NCBI RefSeq assembly: GCF_014205015.1
Contig: NZ_JACHMO010000001.1
Coordinates: 3,968,001-4,032,000 of the forward strand
DNA: 64,000 nt
Direction: 5' to 3'
Source: Saccharothrix ecbatanensis
GTDB lineage: Bacteria; Actinomycetota; Actinomycetes; Mycobacteriales; Pseudonocardiaceae
The position numbers and the translations under genes are program-made. Under the pieces are notes generated by a model. That model did not search any database. It was given only the letters and a program-made list of their open reading frames with translations, and had not been told where the DNA came from. Numbering within the stretch: the first letter of the stretch is position 1; each line of letters starts with the position of its first letter. This document shows positions 25,190-34,124 of the stretch, piece after piece.

Positions 25190-27770
25190 CCTGGGCCAGT
25201 TCGGCGGGCAAGTCGTTGCGGTTGCGGACGTTGAGCTTGCGGTACACCCGCGTCAGGTGCTGTTCCACCGTGCTCACGGTGACGAAAAGCCGCTGGCCGA
25301 TGTCCCGGTTGGAGTGCCCGAGCGCGGCCAGCGTGGCGACCCGGCGTTCGGCAGCGCTCAGCGCTGTCACGCGACCGGACTCGTCCTCCGCCTGGTCCGC
25401 GTCGTCCACTGGGGACACGGGAGAATCCCCGATGCCACACGCCTTGGCTTCCCGTGCCGCGCGACGTGCGAGAGCGCGTGCTTCTCTCATCGCCCTGACC
25501 TCCCGGCACGCGATGCTGGCTTCGGACAGTGTCGCGGCCAGCTCCAGCCTGTCGCCGGACTGGTGCGACAGTTCGGCCGCCTGCCGGAGGATCGCCGGCC
25601 GGTTGCCGGCCGGGCTCACGGCCGCGAGCAGCCTCAGCGTGGCGCCGCGGACCCGGGTGCCGTCCACCGGACCGGGGTGCGCCAGCTGGTGTTCCAGCAA
25701 CGTCCTCGCGGCCGCCGGACGGCCGAGGCTCAACTGGACCGATGCCAAGCCGGTTCGCCACGGGATCAGTCCGGGAACGTCCCGGCCGAGTCCGGTGAGC
25801 ACGGCGCCGCACTGCTCGAAATCTCCGAGCGCGGCGATGTTCCGGCCACGAGCGTGGTTGTACAGGCCGCGGGCGTACAGGTAGCGCATCCCGAAGACAC
25901 TGCGGTACATGCTGTCGGGCACGACCCGGCCGAGCGCTTCCCGCGCCGCTTCGAGGTCGCCCTGCACAGTGGCGGCACGGACGAGGATGGACAACGGAAG
26001 TCCGAGGAGGACTCCCCAGCTCTGCTTCGGCAGCAGCCCGAGGGCGGCGTCGGCACGTTCTCGCGCACCGGTCACATCACCGCGGCGGAGTGCCATTTCG
26101 GCGCGCACACCGGTGAGCACAGCGAGCCAGGTGGTTCCGCCTCGGGTCGCAGCCTCGTGCAGCAAGACGTCGCACCACTTGACCGCTTGGTCCGAGCTGC
26201 CCGTGTACTCGAGCACCAGCAGGGCGTTCGCCACGGCCTGGATGTCGGTCTCCCCGAGACGGCGCTGGAGGATCAGCTCCGCGCCGGCCTCCATTCCTGC
26301 GTCAAGGCCGTACGTCCAGGCATGGTTCAGCGTCGCGGCTCGCGCCCACGCGTTGTCGGCGGTCGGCGGCCGACTGTCGAGCCGGCCGTAGGACCATTCG
26401 TAGGCCAGGTCGATCTCGGCGATCGCTTGGGCGTCGGCCGGGCCGGCACGCCTCCTGACCTGGTTGATCAGTTCGGCCGTCCGGTCGAGGTGTCCGTGCC
26501 ACAGCAGCTGGGTGATCACCGTTGCCGCGTCCCGGACCGGCAGTTCCCCGGCGCACAACGCTTCCCGCAAGCTGTTCAGGTGCCGTGCGGCCACGGCGGG
26601 GTTGTCACGCCATTCCACGCGCGCGAGCGCGGCCTGGTCCGGGGCGCGGTCCCGCTCATCCGCACCCGCGGCCAGCACCACTGCCAGGCTGCGTGCCGCC
26701 AGGTCGGTGTCGTCCTCGTGAAGCGCTTCATCGGCGGCGTGGCGCAACACGTCCACCGCCCACCGATCGGGCGCAGCGCCCGCGGCGACGAGCAACCGCG
26801 CGATGTCCACCCAGTCGGCGCCCTGCTCGTACAGCAGCTCCGCGGCACGTAGCCGGATTTCGGGCGCGGACTTCAGCCTGTCGGCCACGGTCGCCGCGAT
26901 GAGCGGATGACGCAACCGGCCGTCGCTGACGAGTCCGGCGACCGTCAGGATGTCGATGGCCTCCTCGGCGTCCTCCGCACCCAGCCCGGTCAGCCGGCCG
27001 ATCAGCTCCGGCGTGGCGTGCCTGCCCATGATCGCCAGTCCGTGCGCCACCTCCATCAGATGCGGTTCCCAGCGTTGCAGGCAGTCGAGCACCGCACGCC
27101 GATATGCCGCACCAGCGGCCGGGTCCTCGGTGAGAGCCGCTACCAGCAGCGGGTTCCCACCGCTGAGCCGGTAGTGCTCGGCCGACACCTGGGTTTCGGT
27201 CAACCGTTCGAGCACGATCCGCAGGTCGGGCCGCCGGGTGACCTCGGCGTGCACCAGTGCGGCGCACGGGCGCGACCGCGCCCACTGCACGAGGACCATC
27301 AGCACCCGTGCGGAGGAGATCCGGCGCCGCAGGTAGGACAACACCTGCAAGGACAGTGCGTCGGCGAACTGGATGTCGTCCACGTTGATCACGATCGGCT
27401 GCCGCCGGGACAGCTCGACCAGGGCCGCACCGAGTTCGTGCAGAGCCGCCGCGGCGGGCGTGCTCAGCTCGTCCGGTCCGTCCGAAGTGGACGTCAGCTC
27501 GACCGCCGCGAGCCTGGCGCGGCCGGGTAGCCGCGGGTCGCGCATGAGCTGCCCGAGCACACCGCCCCGCAAGGTGCGCTCGGCACGGGAACCGGTCGCG
27601 GTCAGCAGCAGCGCACCGCACTGAGCCGCCTGGCCCGCGAAGGCCCGCAGCAGTTCCGTCTTGCCGGTGGCCAACCCGCCGGTGACCAGTGCCAGGCGCC
27701 CGCTTCCGCCCGCGCAGCCGACGAGTGCCTGGCGCAGCCGGTCGAGCGCGTACTCGGTCTGTGTGAACAT
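25182..27770 (-). CDS. LAL-type LuxR-family cluster regulator
   Basis: 862-aa large ATP-binding LuxR regulator. Residues ~20-40 have the Walker A loop GGLATGKT, and IVINVDDIQFAD is Walker B. A long helical tetratricopeptide-like middle follows. The last ~65 residues form a LuxR helix-turn-helix (LSAAERRVATLAALGHSNRDIGQRLFV, TVEQHLTRVYRKLNVRNRNDL). Such MalT-like proteins usually activate the cluster they sit in. ATG at 27770 with GGGGAAG upstream; the longer frame lacks support. Divergent from the glycosyltransferase gene with a 178-bp shared promoter region; convergent and overlapping with the reductase gene. Confidence 0.93.
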   Translation of the reverse strand: MFTQTEYALDRLRQALVGCAGGSGRLALVTGGLATGKTELLRAFAGQAAQCGALLLTATGSRAERTLRGGVLGQLMRDPRLPGRARLAAVELTSTSDGPDELSTPAAAALHELGAALVELSRRQPIVINVDDIQFADALSLQVLSYLRRRISSARVLMVLVQWARSRPCAALVHAEVTRRPDLRIVLERLTETQVSAEHYRLSGGNPLLVAALTEDPAAGAAYRRAVLDCLQRWEPHLMEVAHGLAIMGRHATPELIGRLTGLGAEDAEEAIDILTVAGLVSDGRLRHPLIAATVADRLKSAPEIRLRAAELLYEQGADWVDIARLLVAAGAAPDRWAVDVLRHAADEALHEDDTDLAARSLAVVLAAGADERDRAPDQAALARVEWRDNPAVAARHLNSLREALCAGELPVRDAATVITQLLWHGHLDRTAELINQVRRRAGPADAQAIAEIDLAYEWSYGRLDSRPPTADNAWARAATLNHAWTYGLDAGMEAGAELILQRRLGETDIQAVANALLVLEYTGSSDQAVKWCDVLLHEAATRGGTTWLAVLTGVRAEMALRRGDVTGARERADAALGLLPKQSWGVLLGLPLSILVRAATVQGDLEAAREALGRVVPDSMYRSVFGMRYLYARGLYNHARGRNIAALGDFEQCGAVLTGLGRDVPGLIPWRTGLASVQLSLGRPAAARTLLEHQLAHPGPVDGTRVRGATLRLLAAVSPAGNRPAILRQAAELSHQSGDRLELAATLSEASIACREVRAMREARALARRAAREAKACGIGDSPVSPVDDADQAEDESGRVTALSAAERRVATLAALGHSNRDIGQRLFVTVSTVEQHLTRVYRKLNVRNRNDLPAELAQVT

Positions 27771-27850
27771 CAAATTGGCTTCCCCTTCCCCAGAAAGCAA
27801 AGCCGACCGACAGCCATTTGTACCGGGGCCGATTCCCCGGATGCCATGGC

Positions 27851-27884
27851 GTATCGAAGTTCTTTGGCCGCCCTGTCAACCCCT
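27851..27884 (-). promoter_or_regulatory. Putative luxR promoter with AGGGGTTG box
   Basis: On the minus strand a perfect TTGACA (27879-27874), a 17-bp spacer and CGATAC (27856-27851). The box AGGGGTTGACA (27884-27874) overlaps the -35, like the boxes at the two sugar promoters. This is compatible with self-activation by the LuxR protein. Pattern-based. Confidence 0.55.
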
Positions 27885-27948
27885 GCTTGCCACACCTAGC
27901 ATTCCAACCTGGCCGAGGTGTGTCCGCACGGTAGTCCGGGAGCGTGGA

Positions 27949-29286
27949 GTGAAGATCCTGATCTATACATGGGGAAGCCGCGGCGACGTACAGCCGTACC
28001 TGGCGCTGGCCCGAGCCCTCAACGAGGCGGGCCACGAGTCGACCCTCGCCGCTCCGGCGCCGTTCGAGTCCTTCGCGGCCGAGCACGGCGTGCGGTTCTT
28101 CGCGCGCGACGACACCCAGCTGCGCCTGCTCGAACGGCCGGACGTGCGCTCCTTGCTGTACCGCGAGGCCAGCCGGGTGCTGGGCACCCAGACCAAGGCC
28201 GAGAAGAAGGAGTTCAAGGCCGAGCTGAAGGAGCTCATGTCGGGTATCCGCCCGATCATGAAGCAGACCTTCGTCCCCATGCTCGACGAGCAGTTCAAGG
28301 CGGCCGAATACCGTCCGGACCTGATCGTGCAGACGCACGACGACATGGACTACGGGCATTTCGTCGCCGAGAAGCTCGGTGTGCCGCACGTGGTCGCCGA
28401 GCTGTACCCGTTCTACACGCCGTCCTGGCACTACCCCAGCATGGCGTTCCAAGAGAAGGAATGGCCGGGCGTGCTCACCCGGCTGAGCCACGTGCTGCCC
28501 AAGCTCATCATCCCGATGAAGCGCAAGGCCGACCGCTGGCGCACGGAGTCGCTCGGCCTGCCCGCGCGCCGTGGCAGGCACAACCGGATGCGCACCGCGG
28601 ACGGCCGGCCGGTGCAGCTGCTGAACCTGTTCAGCGAGCACCTCTTCCCGCGTGCGGCCGACTGGCCGGACAACGTGCACAGCATCGGCTCTCCCCTGCT
28701 GCCGGTGGACAAGCAGTACACCCCGCCCGATTCGCTGGTCCGGTTCCTGGCAGCGGGTGCGCCACCCATCGCCATCGGGTTCGGCAGCCTGAGCAACCCG
28801 GACCCGCACCGGAACGGGCAGATGGTCAGCGAAGCGGTCCGCGCGGCCGGTGTGCGGGCAGTGGTCATCAGGGGCAGCGGCCGGTGCATCGAGATCGAGG
28901 AACCGTCGGACGACGTCCTCATGGTGGACAGCGTGCCCTTCGACTGGCTGTGCCCCCGGATCCGCGCGATGGTCCACAGTGGCGGCCACGGCGTCGTGCA
29001 CGACGTGCTGACGGCGGGGATCCCGTCGGTTTCGTGCCCGCTGTTCAAGGAATCGGCGCTGTGGGGCAACCAGGTGCGCAAGGCGGGCGCCGGACTCGAA
29101 TCGATCTGGCAGCCGTTCATGACCACCGAGAACCTCACCGCTGCCCTGCGCAGACTGGCCACCGACGACATCATGGCCGCCGCCGCCCGCCGGATGAGCG
29201 AGAAGATGAAGTCCGAGCCTGGCCACGCCGCCGCCATCTCGGTCATCGAGCGGGTCGCCGCGGGCAAGGTCCCAGCCGCGGTCTGA
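27949..29286 (+). CDS. GT1-type glycosyltransferase
   Basis: 445-aa GT-B-fold glycosyltransferase. The N-terminus VKILIYTWGSRGDVQPYLALARALNEAGHE is the classic start of UGT-like antibiotic and glycopeptidolipid glycosyltransferases. The C-terminal donor domain has PPIAIGFGSLSN and MVHSGGHGVVHDVLTAGIPSVSCPLFKESALWGNQV, close to the HHGGxGT...P...DQ..N signature. It should transfer the aminodeoxysugar made by the adjacent genes to the peptide. GTG at 27949 with GGGAG upstream. It is the only glycosyltransferase in the window, so one attached sugar is the simplest reading. Followed at once by a very strong bidirectional terminator. Confidence 0.92.
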   Translation: MKILIYTWGSRGDVQPYLALARALNEAGHESTLAAPAPFESFAAEHGVRFFARDDTQLRLLERPDVRSLLYREASRVLGTQTKAEKKEFKAELKELMSGIRPIMKQTFVPMLDEQFKAAEYRPDLIVQTHDDMDYGHFVAEKLGVPHVVAELYPFYTPSWHYPSMAFQEKEWPGVLTRLSHVLPKLIIPMKRKADRWRTESLGLPARRGRHNRMRTADGRPVQLLNLFSEHLFPRAADWPDNVHSIGSPLLPVDKQYTPPDSLVRFLAAGAPPIAIGFGSLSNPDPHRNGQMVSEAVRAAGVRAVVIRGSGRCIEIEEPSDDVLMVDSVPFDWLCPRIRAMVHSGGHGVVHDVLTAGIPSVSCPLFKESALWGNQVRKAGAGLESIWQPFMTTENLTAALRRLATDDIMAAAARRMSEKMKSEPGHAAAISVIERVAAGKVPAAV

Positions 29287-29340
29287 AACGGCAGTAGGCC
29301 CTCACGCGATCTTCTGGCGTGAGGGCCTACTGCCGTTTCA
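29284..29340. terminator. Bidirectional terminator, 24-bp perfect hairpin
   Basis: 29284-29307 and 29317-29340 are exact inverted repeats of 24 bp with a 9-nt loop (GATCTTCTG). The left arm includes the stop codon of the glycosyltransferase gene, and the right arm abuts the stop codon of the convergent hydroxylase gene. The outer TGAAAC/GTTTCA ends give a short T-run in both directions. Confidence 0.92.
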
Positions 29341-30306
29341 TCACAGTGTGGTGCGGTCGACCGGGTCGCCCATCGCGACGATCACCTCGCGGTTGCCGGT
29401 GAAGGGCTTGCGGCTGTGGGCAGTGGAGATGTTGTCCACCAGGAGCAGGTCGCCCGGCTGCCACGGCACGGTCACGGCATGCCGTTCGTAGACGCTGTTC
29501 AGCGCGTCGACAACAGCCGCGGTGAGCGGCTTGCCGTCGGCGTGCGCGGTGTTGAACGGCAGGCCGTCCCGGCCGAACTCGTGCACCAGGTACTCCCTGA
29601 TGTCCTCGAGCATGGTCCACTCGTTGAGGAACGCGATCTGGTTGAACCAGCACCGCGCGCCGGTGATCGGGTGGGTCAGCACGGCGGGACTGGTCTGCCT
29701 GGTACGCAACAGCCCGCCGGGCCGCCATTCGAAAGCGATGCCGTTCGCCGTGCAGTACGCCTCCAGCTCGGCGCGCTCCTCGGTGCCGAACGCCTCCTGC
29801 CACGGAGTGCCCGTCTCCGGGTGGTAGTTGCGCACGAGCTGCCATCCGTCGCCGACGAACCCGGCGAAGCGCTCCTCGGGCAGCGCGGAAAGCACCGAGC
29901 GCGCGTCGGCGAGCTCGACCTCGCCACCGGAGTCGGCCAGGCTCAGGCAGGCGAACATCATCATGCCGGGGAAGGTCCTGGCGTAGCTCAGCTCGTGGTG
30001 CATGCACATCGGCATGTCGTCGGTCCACGCCGACGACGAGTAGACGCCAGGCGAGTACATGTGCCGTTTGGCGAAGCCCTCGCGTTCCACCATGAGCTCG
30101 GACGCGAGTCGTCGCGCCACCGCGGCCACGCCGCCCGCGTCGCGCAGCTCCAGGCCGCGCACAAGCACCGCGCCGAACTCGGTCACCGCGGCCCGCAGTT
30201 CGTCGCGCTGCTTCTCCGCCCACAGCTCGGCGTCCCCGACAGTCTCGATGTCCCGGGCCAAGACCACCCTGAGCGACGTCGCCGGTCTGGTGTGGATTGT
30301 CGTCAT
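29341..30306 (-). CDS. TauD/SyrP-like non-heme iron hydroxylase (copy 1)
   Basis: 321-aa Fe(II)/2-oxoglutarate-dependent oxygenase. The metal site is MHHELSYA (first His and acidic Glu, as in the SyrP branch, rather than HxD) and STAHSRKPFTG (distal His); NREVIVAM supplies the Arg for 2-oxoglutarate. The WFNQIAFLN block is shared with the second copy. SyrP-type enzymes beta-hydroxylate carrier-bound Asp, so the Asp or Asn residue of this peptide is the likely target. ATG at 30306, 11 bp after the stop of the second hydroxylase, on the same transcript. It differs clearly from copy 2 (HHE versus HNE), so the two probably have different targets. Confidence 0.88.
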   Translation of the reverse strand: MTTIHTRPATSLRVVLARDIETVGDAELWAEKQRDELRAAVTEFGAVLVRGLELRDAGGVAAVARRLASELMVEREGFAKRHMYSPGVYSSSAWTDDMPMCMHHELSYARTFPGMMMFACLSLADSGGEVELADARSVLSALPEERFAGFVGDGWQLVRNYHPETGTPWQEAFGTEERAELEAYCTANGIAFEWRPGGLLRTRQTSPAVLTHPITGARCWFNQIAFLNEWTMLEDIREYLVHEFGRDGLPFNTAHADGKPLTAAVVDALNSVYERHAVTVPWQPGDLLLVDNISTAHSRKPFTGNREVIVAMGDPVDRTTL

Positions 30307-30317
30307 CGGGCCCCGCC

Positions 30318-31313
30318 TCAGCTCGCCGGGCGCTTGGTCATCGCCACGAGGATGCGGCGGTCACCGGTGAACGGCCGCCGGCCGTGCGACACCAGGATGT
30401 TGTCGATCATCAGCAGATCGCCGGTCTCCCACGGCTCGGCCAGCAGCGGCGGGTCGAACGCCCGCGTGATCAGGTCGAACTCCTCGTCGGTGATGGGCGA
30501 GCCGTCGCCGCAGTACGCGTGCCGCGGCAAGTCCTCCTCGGAGAAGATGCTGAGCATGCTCTCCCGCACGTCCTCGGGCAGGTTGTTGACGTGGAACAGA
30601 TGCGCCTGGTTGAACCAGACCGTCTTGCCCGTCAACGGGTGTGTGACCAGAGCGGGGCGCAACTGGCGCGTCCGCAGCATGTCACCGGACCACTGCGTGG
30701 TGATCCCGTTGGCGGCGCAGTACTTCTCCACCTCCTCGCGGTCGTTGGTCTGGAAGACCTCCTGCCACGGCAGGCCGACCGCGTCGTGGTACGCCCGGGT
30801 GTAGATCACGCCGTGCGACGCGAACCGGTCGACCAGCTCCTCGGGCAGCTGGGCCAGCACCGCTGCGCTGTCCGCGACCGGCGTCTCGCCTCCCGTCTCA
30901 GCGGCCAGTGCGCAGTAGAAGAACAGGTTGTCGGGCCAGTTCGCCGAGTACGCGCTCTCGTTGTGCTGCGGGATGGACTGGTCGGCCGGGTAGTGCGTGG
31001 AGGTGTAGACCTTGCCGGTCACCTTGCTGCGCGGGGTGGACCGCTCGGTGTAGTCCAGCGTCCGACCGCCGATCTGCTCCGCGATCACGCCCAGTTGTGA
31101 GTCGTCCTCGGCCGGCACCTGTTTGATCATCACGGCGCCGCAGTCGAGCATCGCCGCACGCACCAGTTCGACGTTCTCGGTGATCCACGCCCGCGGGTTG
31201 TCCCCGTGCGGGCTCACCCGGCACAACCGCGTGCCATTGTGCTCAACCACTTCGACGTCGGCGGTCGCGCGCAGCGCGGCGAAGGGTGTTTCGGCCAAAG
31301 CAGAATCAGCCAT
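30318..31313 (-). CDS. SyrP-like non-heme iron hydroxylase (copy 2)
   Basis: 331-aa Fe(II)/2-oxoglutarate oxygenase of the SyrP group. QHNESAYSANWP carries His and Glu of the metal triad in the HNE form typical of carrier-bound aspartate hydroxylases. NILVSHGRRPFTG gives the distal His and DRRILVAM the cosubstrate Arg. ATG at 31313 with GAGGAA upstream; the frame continues upstream to 31823 but runs antisense through the P450 gene and is rejected. First gene of a two-gene operon. AT-rich sequence about 70-100 bp upstream (31400-31430, TATAT) is probably the promoter. Target presumably Asp or Asn on an NRPS carrier domain. Confidence 0.9.
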   Translation of the reverse strand: MADSALAETPFAALRATADVEVVEHNGTRLCRVSPHGDNPRAWITENVELVRAAMLDCGAVMIKQVPAEDDSQLGVIAEQIGGRTLDYTERSTPRSKVTGKVYTSTHYPADQSIPQHNESAYSANWPDNLFFYCALAAETGGETPVADSAAVLAQLPEELVDRFASHGVIYTRAYHDAVGLPWQEVFQTNDREEVEKYCAANGITTQWSGDMLRTRQLRPALVTHPLTGKTVWFNQAHLFHVNNLPEDVRESMLSIFSEEDLPRHAYCGDGSPITDEEFDLITRAFDPPLLAEPWETGDLLMIDNILVSHGRRPFTGDRRILVAMTKRPAS

Positions 31314-31507
31314 CGGTTCCTCGCAGATCATCCGGTTCCCGGCAGGTGCCGCCAGCCTAGGAAGCAACCGGCCGGCTGACAGGCCGAGGATGGAAGTGTC
31401 GATATAGAAAAATTCGAAGCACGGCAGGCGCGGCACATCGGCGATGCTTCGATTTCGGGCGAATGCCAAGGGGGCGTCGGACCGTCCCCAGAGGGAGGGA
31501 TGTCCTC

Positions 31508-32719
31508 GTGACCGAGCACCTGCTGACCGAGGCGATGCCGATGCCGACCGAGGGGGAGGAAGTGCTTCTGTCGTGGGCCAAGCGGATGCGTGACGGGAAT
31601 CCCGTGTGCTATGACCCGACGTTCGGCATGTGGCACGTGTTCCGCCACGCCGACGCGCAACGCCTCTTCTCCGACTACAAGACCTTCGCCGCGGACTTCG
31701 GCGGCAACGAGTCCGAGGGCAACGTCTTCGGCCGGGGCAACCTGACCCAGATGGACCCACCGGAGCTGACCGCGCGCCGCCAGCTGGTGAGCCAGGCGTT
31801 CTCCCGGAGCACGGTGACCGCACTCGCGCCGCGGGTCGCCCAGATCACCGAGGACCTCCTCGACGCGGTCGCCGGGGAGCGGCGGTTGGACCTGGTCGAG
31901 GCCGTCGCCTATCCGCTGCCGGTGATCGTGATCTCGGAGATGCTCGGCGTGCCGTCCAGTGACAAGGACCTGTTCCGCGAATGGGCCGACGGGATCTTCG
32001 ACCCGAACCTGGACGCCTCGGCCGATCCCGACTCGGGCGACACCATCAAGGACCGGGTCGCGCCCATGCAGGAGTACTTCTACCAGCACGTGGCCGACCG
32101 CCGCGCCAAGCCGCGCGGGGATCTGATCACCGGCCTGACCCAGGCCGAAGTGGGCGGGGACCGGCTGGACGACGAGGAGATCGTCACGTTCCTGACGATC
32201 CTGCTGATCGCGGGCCACATCACCACCACGCTGATGCTCGGCAATACCGTGCGCTGCCTGCACGAGCGCCCGGATGTCGCGGCCAAGCTGCGGGCCAACC
32301 CGGACCTGATCCCGCAGGCCGTCGAGGAGTCGCTGCGGATGCGGCCGCCGTTCACCTTCGCGGCCCGGATGGCCACCACGGACGTGGAGTTGTCCGGCGT
32401 TACCATTCCGGCCGGCAAGGCGGTGACCGCGTGGCTGATCTCGGCCAACCACGACCCGGCGGCGTTCCCCGAGCCCGGCACGTTCGACCTGGAACGCTTC
32501 GCTCCCGGCCAGAACCCCAGCCCGCACTACGCGTTCGGCCACGGCGCGCACTTCTGCATCGGCGCCCCGCTGGCCCGGCTGGAGGGCAAGATCGCCACCG
32601 GCCTGCTGTTGCGGCGCTACTCGGAGATCGCGCTGGACGAGGACGACCCGTTCGAGTTCTTCGCCAACCCGGGGACCAACGGCGCCAAGCGACTGCCTGT
32701 GGTGGTGCGCCCGGCCTGA
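31508..32719 (+). CDS. Cytochrome P450 monooxygenase
   Basis: 403-aa class I bacterial P450. The I-helix reads AGHITTTLML (~235), with Ile where most have Glu or Asp. EESLRMR is the ExxR motif (~273) and FGHGAHFCIGAPLAR the heme-Cys loop (~349). The GTG start at 31508 follows GGAGGG; the upstream frame from 31463 is rejected. No ferredoxin gene is nearby, so electrons come from shared partners. Substrate unknown: hydroxylation of a carrier-bound amino acid, of the peptide or of the acyl chain all fit. Divergent from the two SyrP-like hydroxylases, and followed by a strong terminator, so it is monocistronic. Confidence 0.93.
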   Translation: MTEHLLTEAMPMPTEGEEVLLSWAKRMRDGNPVCYDPTFGMWHVFRHADAQRLFSDYKTFAADFGGNESEGNVFGRGNLTQMDPPELTARRQLVSQAFSRSTVTALAPRVAQITEDLLDAVAGERRLDLVEAVAYPLPVIVISEMLGVPSSDKDLFREWADGIFDPNLDASADPDSGDTIKDRVAPMQEYFYQHVADRRAKPRGDLITGLTQAEVGGDRLDDEEIVTFLTILLIAGHITTTLMLGNTVRCLHERPDVAAKLRANPDLIPQAVEESLRMRPPFTFAARMATTDVELSGVTIPAGKAVTAWLISANHDPAAFPEPGTFDLERFAPGQNPSPHYAFGHGAHFCIGAPLARLEGKIATGLLLRRYSEIALDEDDPFEFFANPGTNGAKRLPVVVRPA

Positions 32720-32779
32720 CAGTCCGAACTGGACAGACACGACGTACGCGCGCGACCCCCGACGACCATGCGTGAATGA

Positions 32780-32817
32780 GCACCGTGGTGAGGACATTCA
32801 CCACGGTGCCCTGTTTT
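32780..32817 (+). terminator. Rho-independent terminator after P450
   Basis: A 12-bp perfect stem (GCACCGTGGTGA / TCACCACGGTGC), a 6-nt loop (GGACAT) and a downstream CCTGTTTTT run. It lies about 60 bp after the P450 stop and separates that gene from the acyltransferase gene on the same strand. Confidence 0.92.
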
Positions 32818-32902
32818 TCACTTGCTTGACAGGAGGAGCAGGCGGTTTCCGCCGCCCGCGGCTCCCGTCACCCAACACCCCTTAACAAAGGAAGAGTTCA
32901 GC

Positions 32903-34069
32903 ATGTCCAAAAGACCCTTATCCGGCTCGTCCCAGCCTTCGCCGTGGTTGCAGTCCTTGACGGGACTGCGCTGGTGGGCCGCTCTTCTCGTACTGGGTCA
33001 GCACATCGCGCTGGCCTCATCCGAATCCTGTCCGCCGGAGGGCGGGCCGGTCGGGTGCACTGTGCTCAGCCAGGGTTTCATGCACGGTTTCGTCGGCGTC
33101 ACGTGCTTCTTCGTGATCAGCGGTTTCGTGCTCGCATGGTCGGCGACCCCGGAAGCGTCCGCACCAGGGTTCTGGCGGCGCAGGTTCGCCAAGATCTATC
33201 CGTTGCTCTTGTTGAGCAATGTGGTGGATCTCCTGATCACCTGGTTCACCGGGAACCAACCGATGCCGTCGGCCGGCACCATGATCGCCAATCTCTTCGT
33301 GGTGCAGGCGTGGCTGCCCGGCAGCGACCTGCCACTGCAGATGAACCAGGTCACCTGGTCGCTGAGCTGTGAGGTGTTCTTCTACCTCTGCTTCCCGTTC
33401 ATCTTCGCGTGGTTGTCCCGGCTGACCACTCGTGCCCTCAAGATCCTGACCGTGGGGTTGGTCTTCTGGCCGGGCTTGATCTACTTCGGGGCGACGCTGG
33501 TGGCGCCGTCGGCGATGCAGGAGCCCGGCTTCGGGTCCCAGCTGCTGTACTTCTTCCCGCTGACCAGGATCTCCGAGTTCGCCATCGGGATCACCGCGGC
33601 ACTGCTGGTGAAACGCGCCGCGTGGCGCGGGATCCCAGTCGCGGCCGCCATTCCGGTCGTGGTGCTGGCGTACCTCGGCGGGATCCCGCTCCTGCCGGAG
33701 CTGTCGGAGAACGCGCCGATCCTGGGCGCCGCCATGGTGCCTGTGTTCGTGCTGCTGATCGTGTCGCTGGCGAACGCGGACCTGACCGGTTCGTTCTCGC
33801 CCATGCGGGACAAGGTCTCGGTGCTGCTGGGGAACAGCTCGTATGCGTTGTACCTGTTCCACCTGTTCGTCGCGCAAAGCCTGAGCTCGTCGCTCGGGTG
33901 GGGGAACTCCTGGCAGATTCTGAGCAACGTGGTGACCATCGTGGTCTTCTGCACACTGGTCGCCTGGCTGTTGTACCAGCTGGTCGAACGGCCCATGCAG
34001 CGGCTGCTCAGCCCGCCGCCACGGCAGCGTAGCCGGCCGGGCGAACCAGTTGCCGCCACCGTGGCGTAG
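32903..34069 (+). CDS. OafA-type membrane acyltransferase (Acyltransferase_3)
   Basis: 388-aa integral membrane protein with about ten hydrophobic segments. Near the N-terminus LTGLRWWAALLVLGQH contains the R-x10-H pair typical of acyltransferase-3 enzymes; FVGVTCFFVISGFVLAW and LWSLSCEVFFYLCFPF-like blocks (WSLSCEVFFYLCFP) follow in family order. Such proteins O-acylate sugars or natural products at the membrane. Here the acceptor could be the aminosugar, a beta-hydroxyl or the peptide; that is inference. ATG at 32903 with AAAGGAAG upstream. It ends 55 bp before a convergent membrane protein, with a terminator hairpin between. Confidence 0.9.
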   Translation: MSKRPLSGSSQPSPWLQSLTGLRWWAALLVLGQHIALASSESCPPEGGPVGCTVLSQGFMHGFVGVTCFFVISGFVLAWSATPEASAPGFWRRRFAKIYPLLLLSNVVDLLITWFTGNQPMPSAGTMIANLFVVQAWLPGSDLPLQMNQVTWSLSCEVFFYLCFPFIFAWLSRLTTRALKILTVGLVFWPGLIYFGATLVAPSAMQEPGFGSQLLYFFPLTRISEFAIGITAALLVKRAAWRGIPVAAAIPVVVLAYLGGIPLLPELSENAPILGAAMVPVFVLLIVSLANADLTGSFSPMRDKVSVLLGNSSYALYLFHLFVAQSLSSSLGWGNSWQILSNVVTIVVFCTLVAWLLYQLVERPMQRLLSPPPRQRSRPGEPVAATVA

Positions 34070-34086
34070 CACCCGAACCGGGATGA

Positions 34087-34121
34087 GGATCTGCCGGGCA
34101 CCTACCATGCCCGGCAGATCC
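34087..34121. terminator. Bidirectional terminator hairpin
   Basis: GGATCTGCCGGGCA and its exact inverted copy (34108-34121) form a 14-bp stem with a 7-nt loop between two convergent genes. There is no long T-run, so it could also act mainly as an mRNA-stabilising hairpin. Confidence 0.75.
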
Positions 34122-34124
34122 CAT

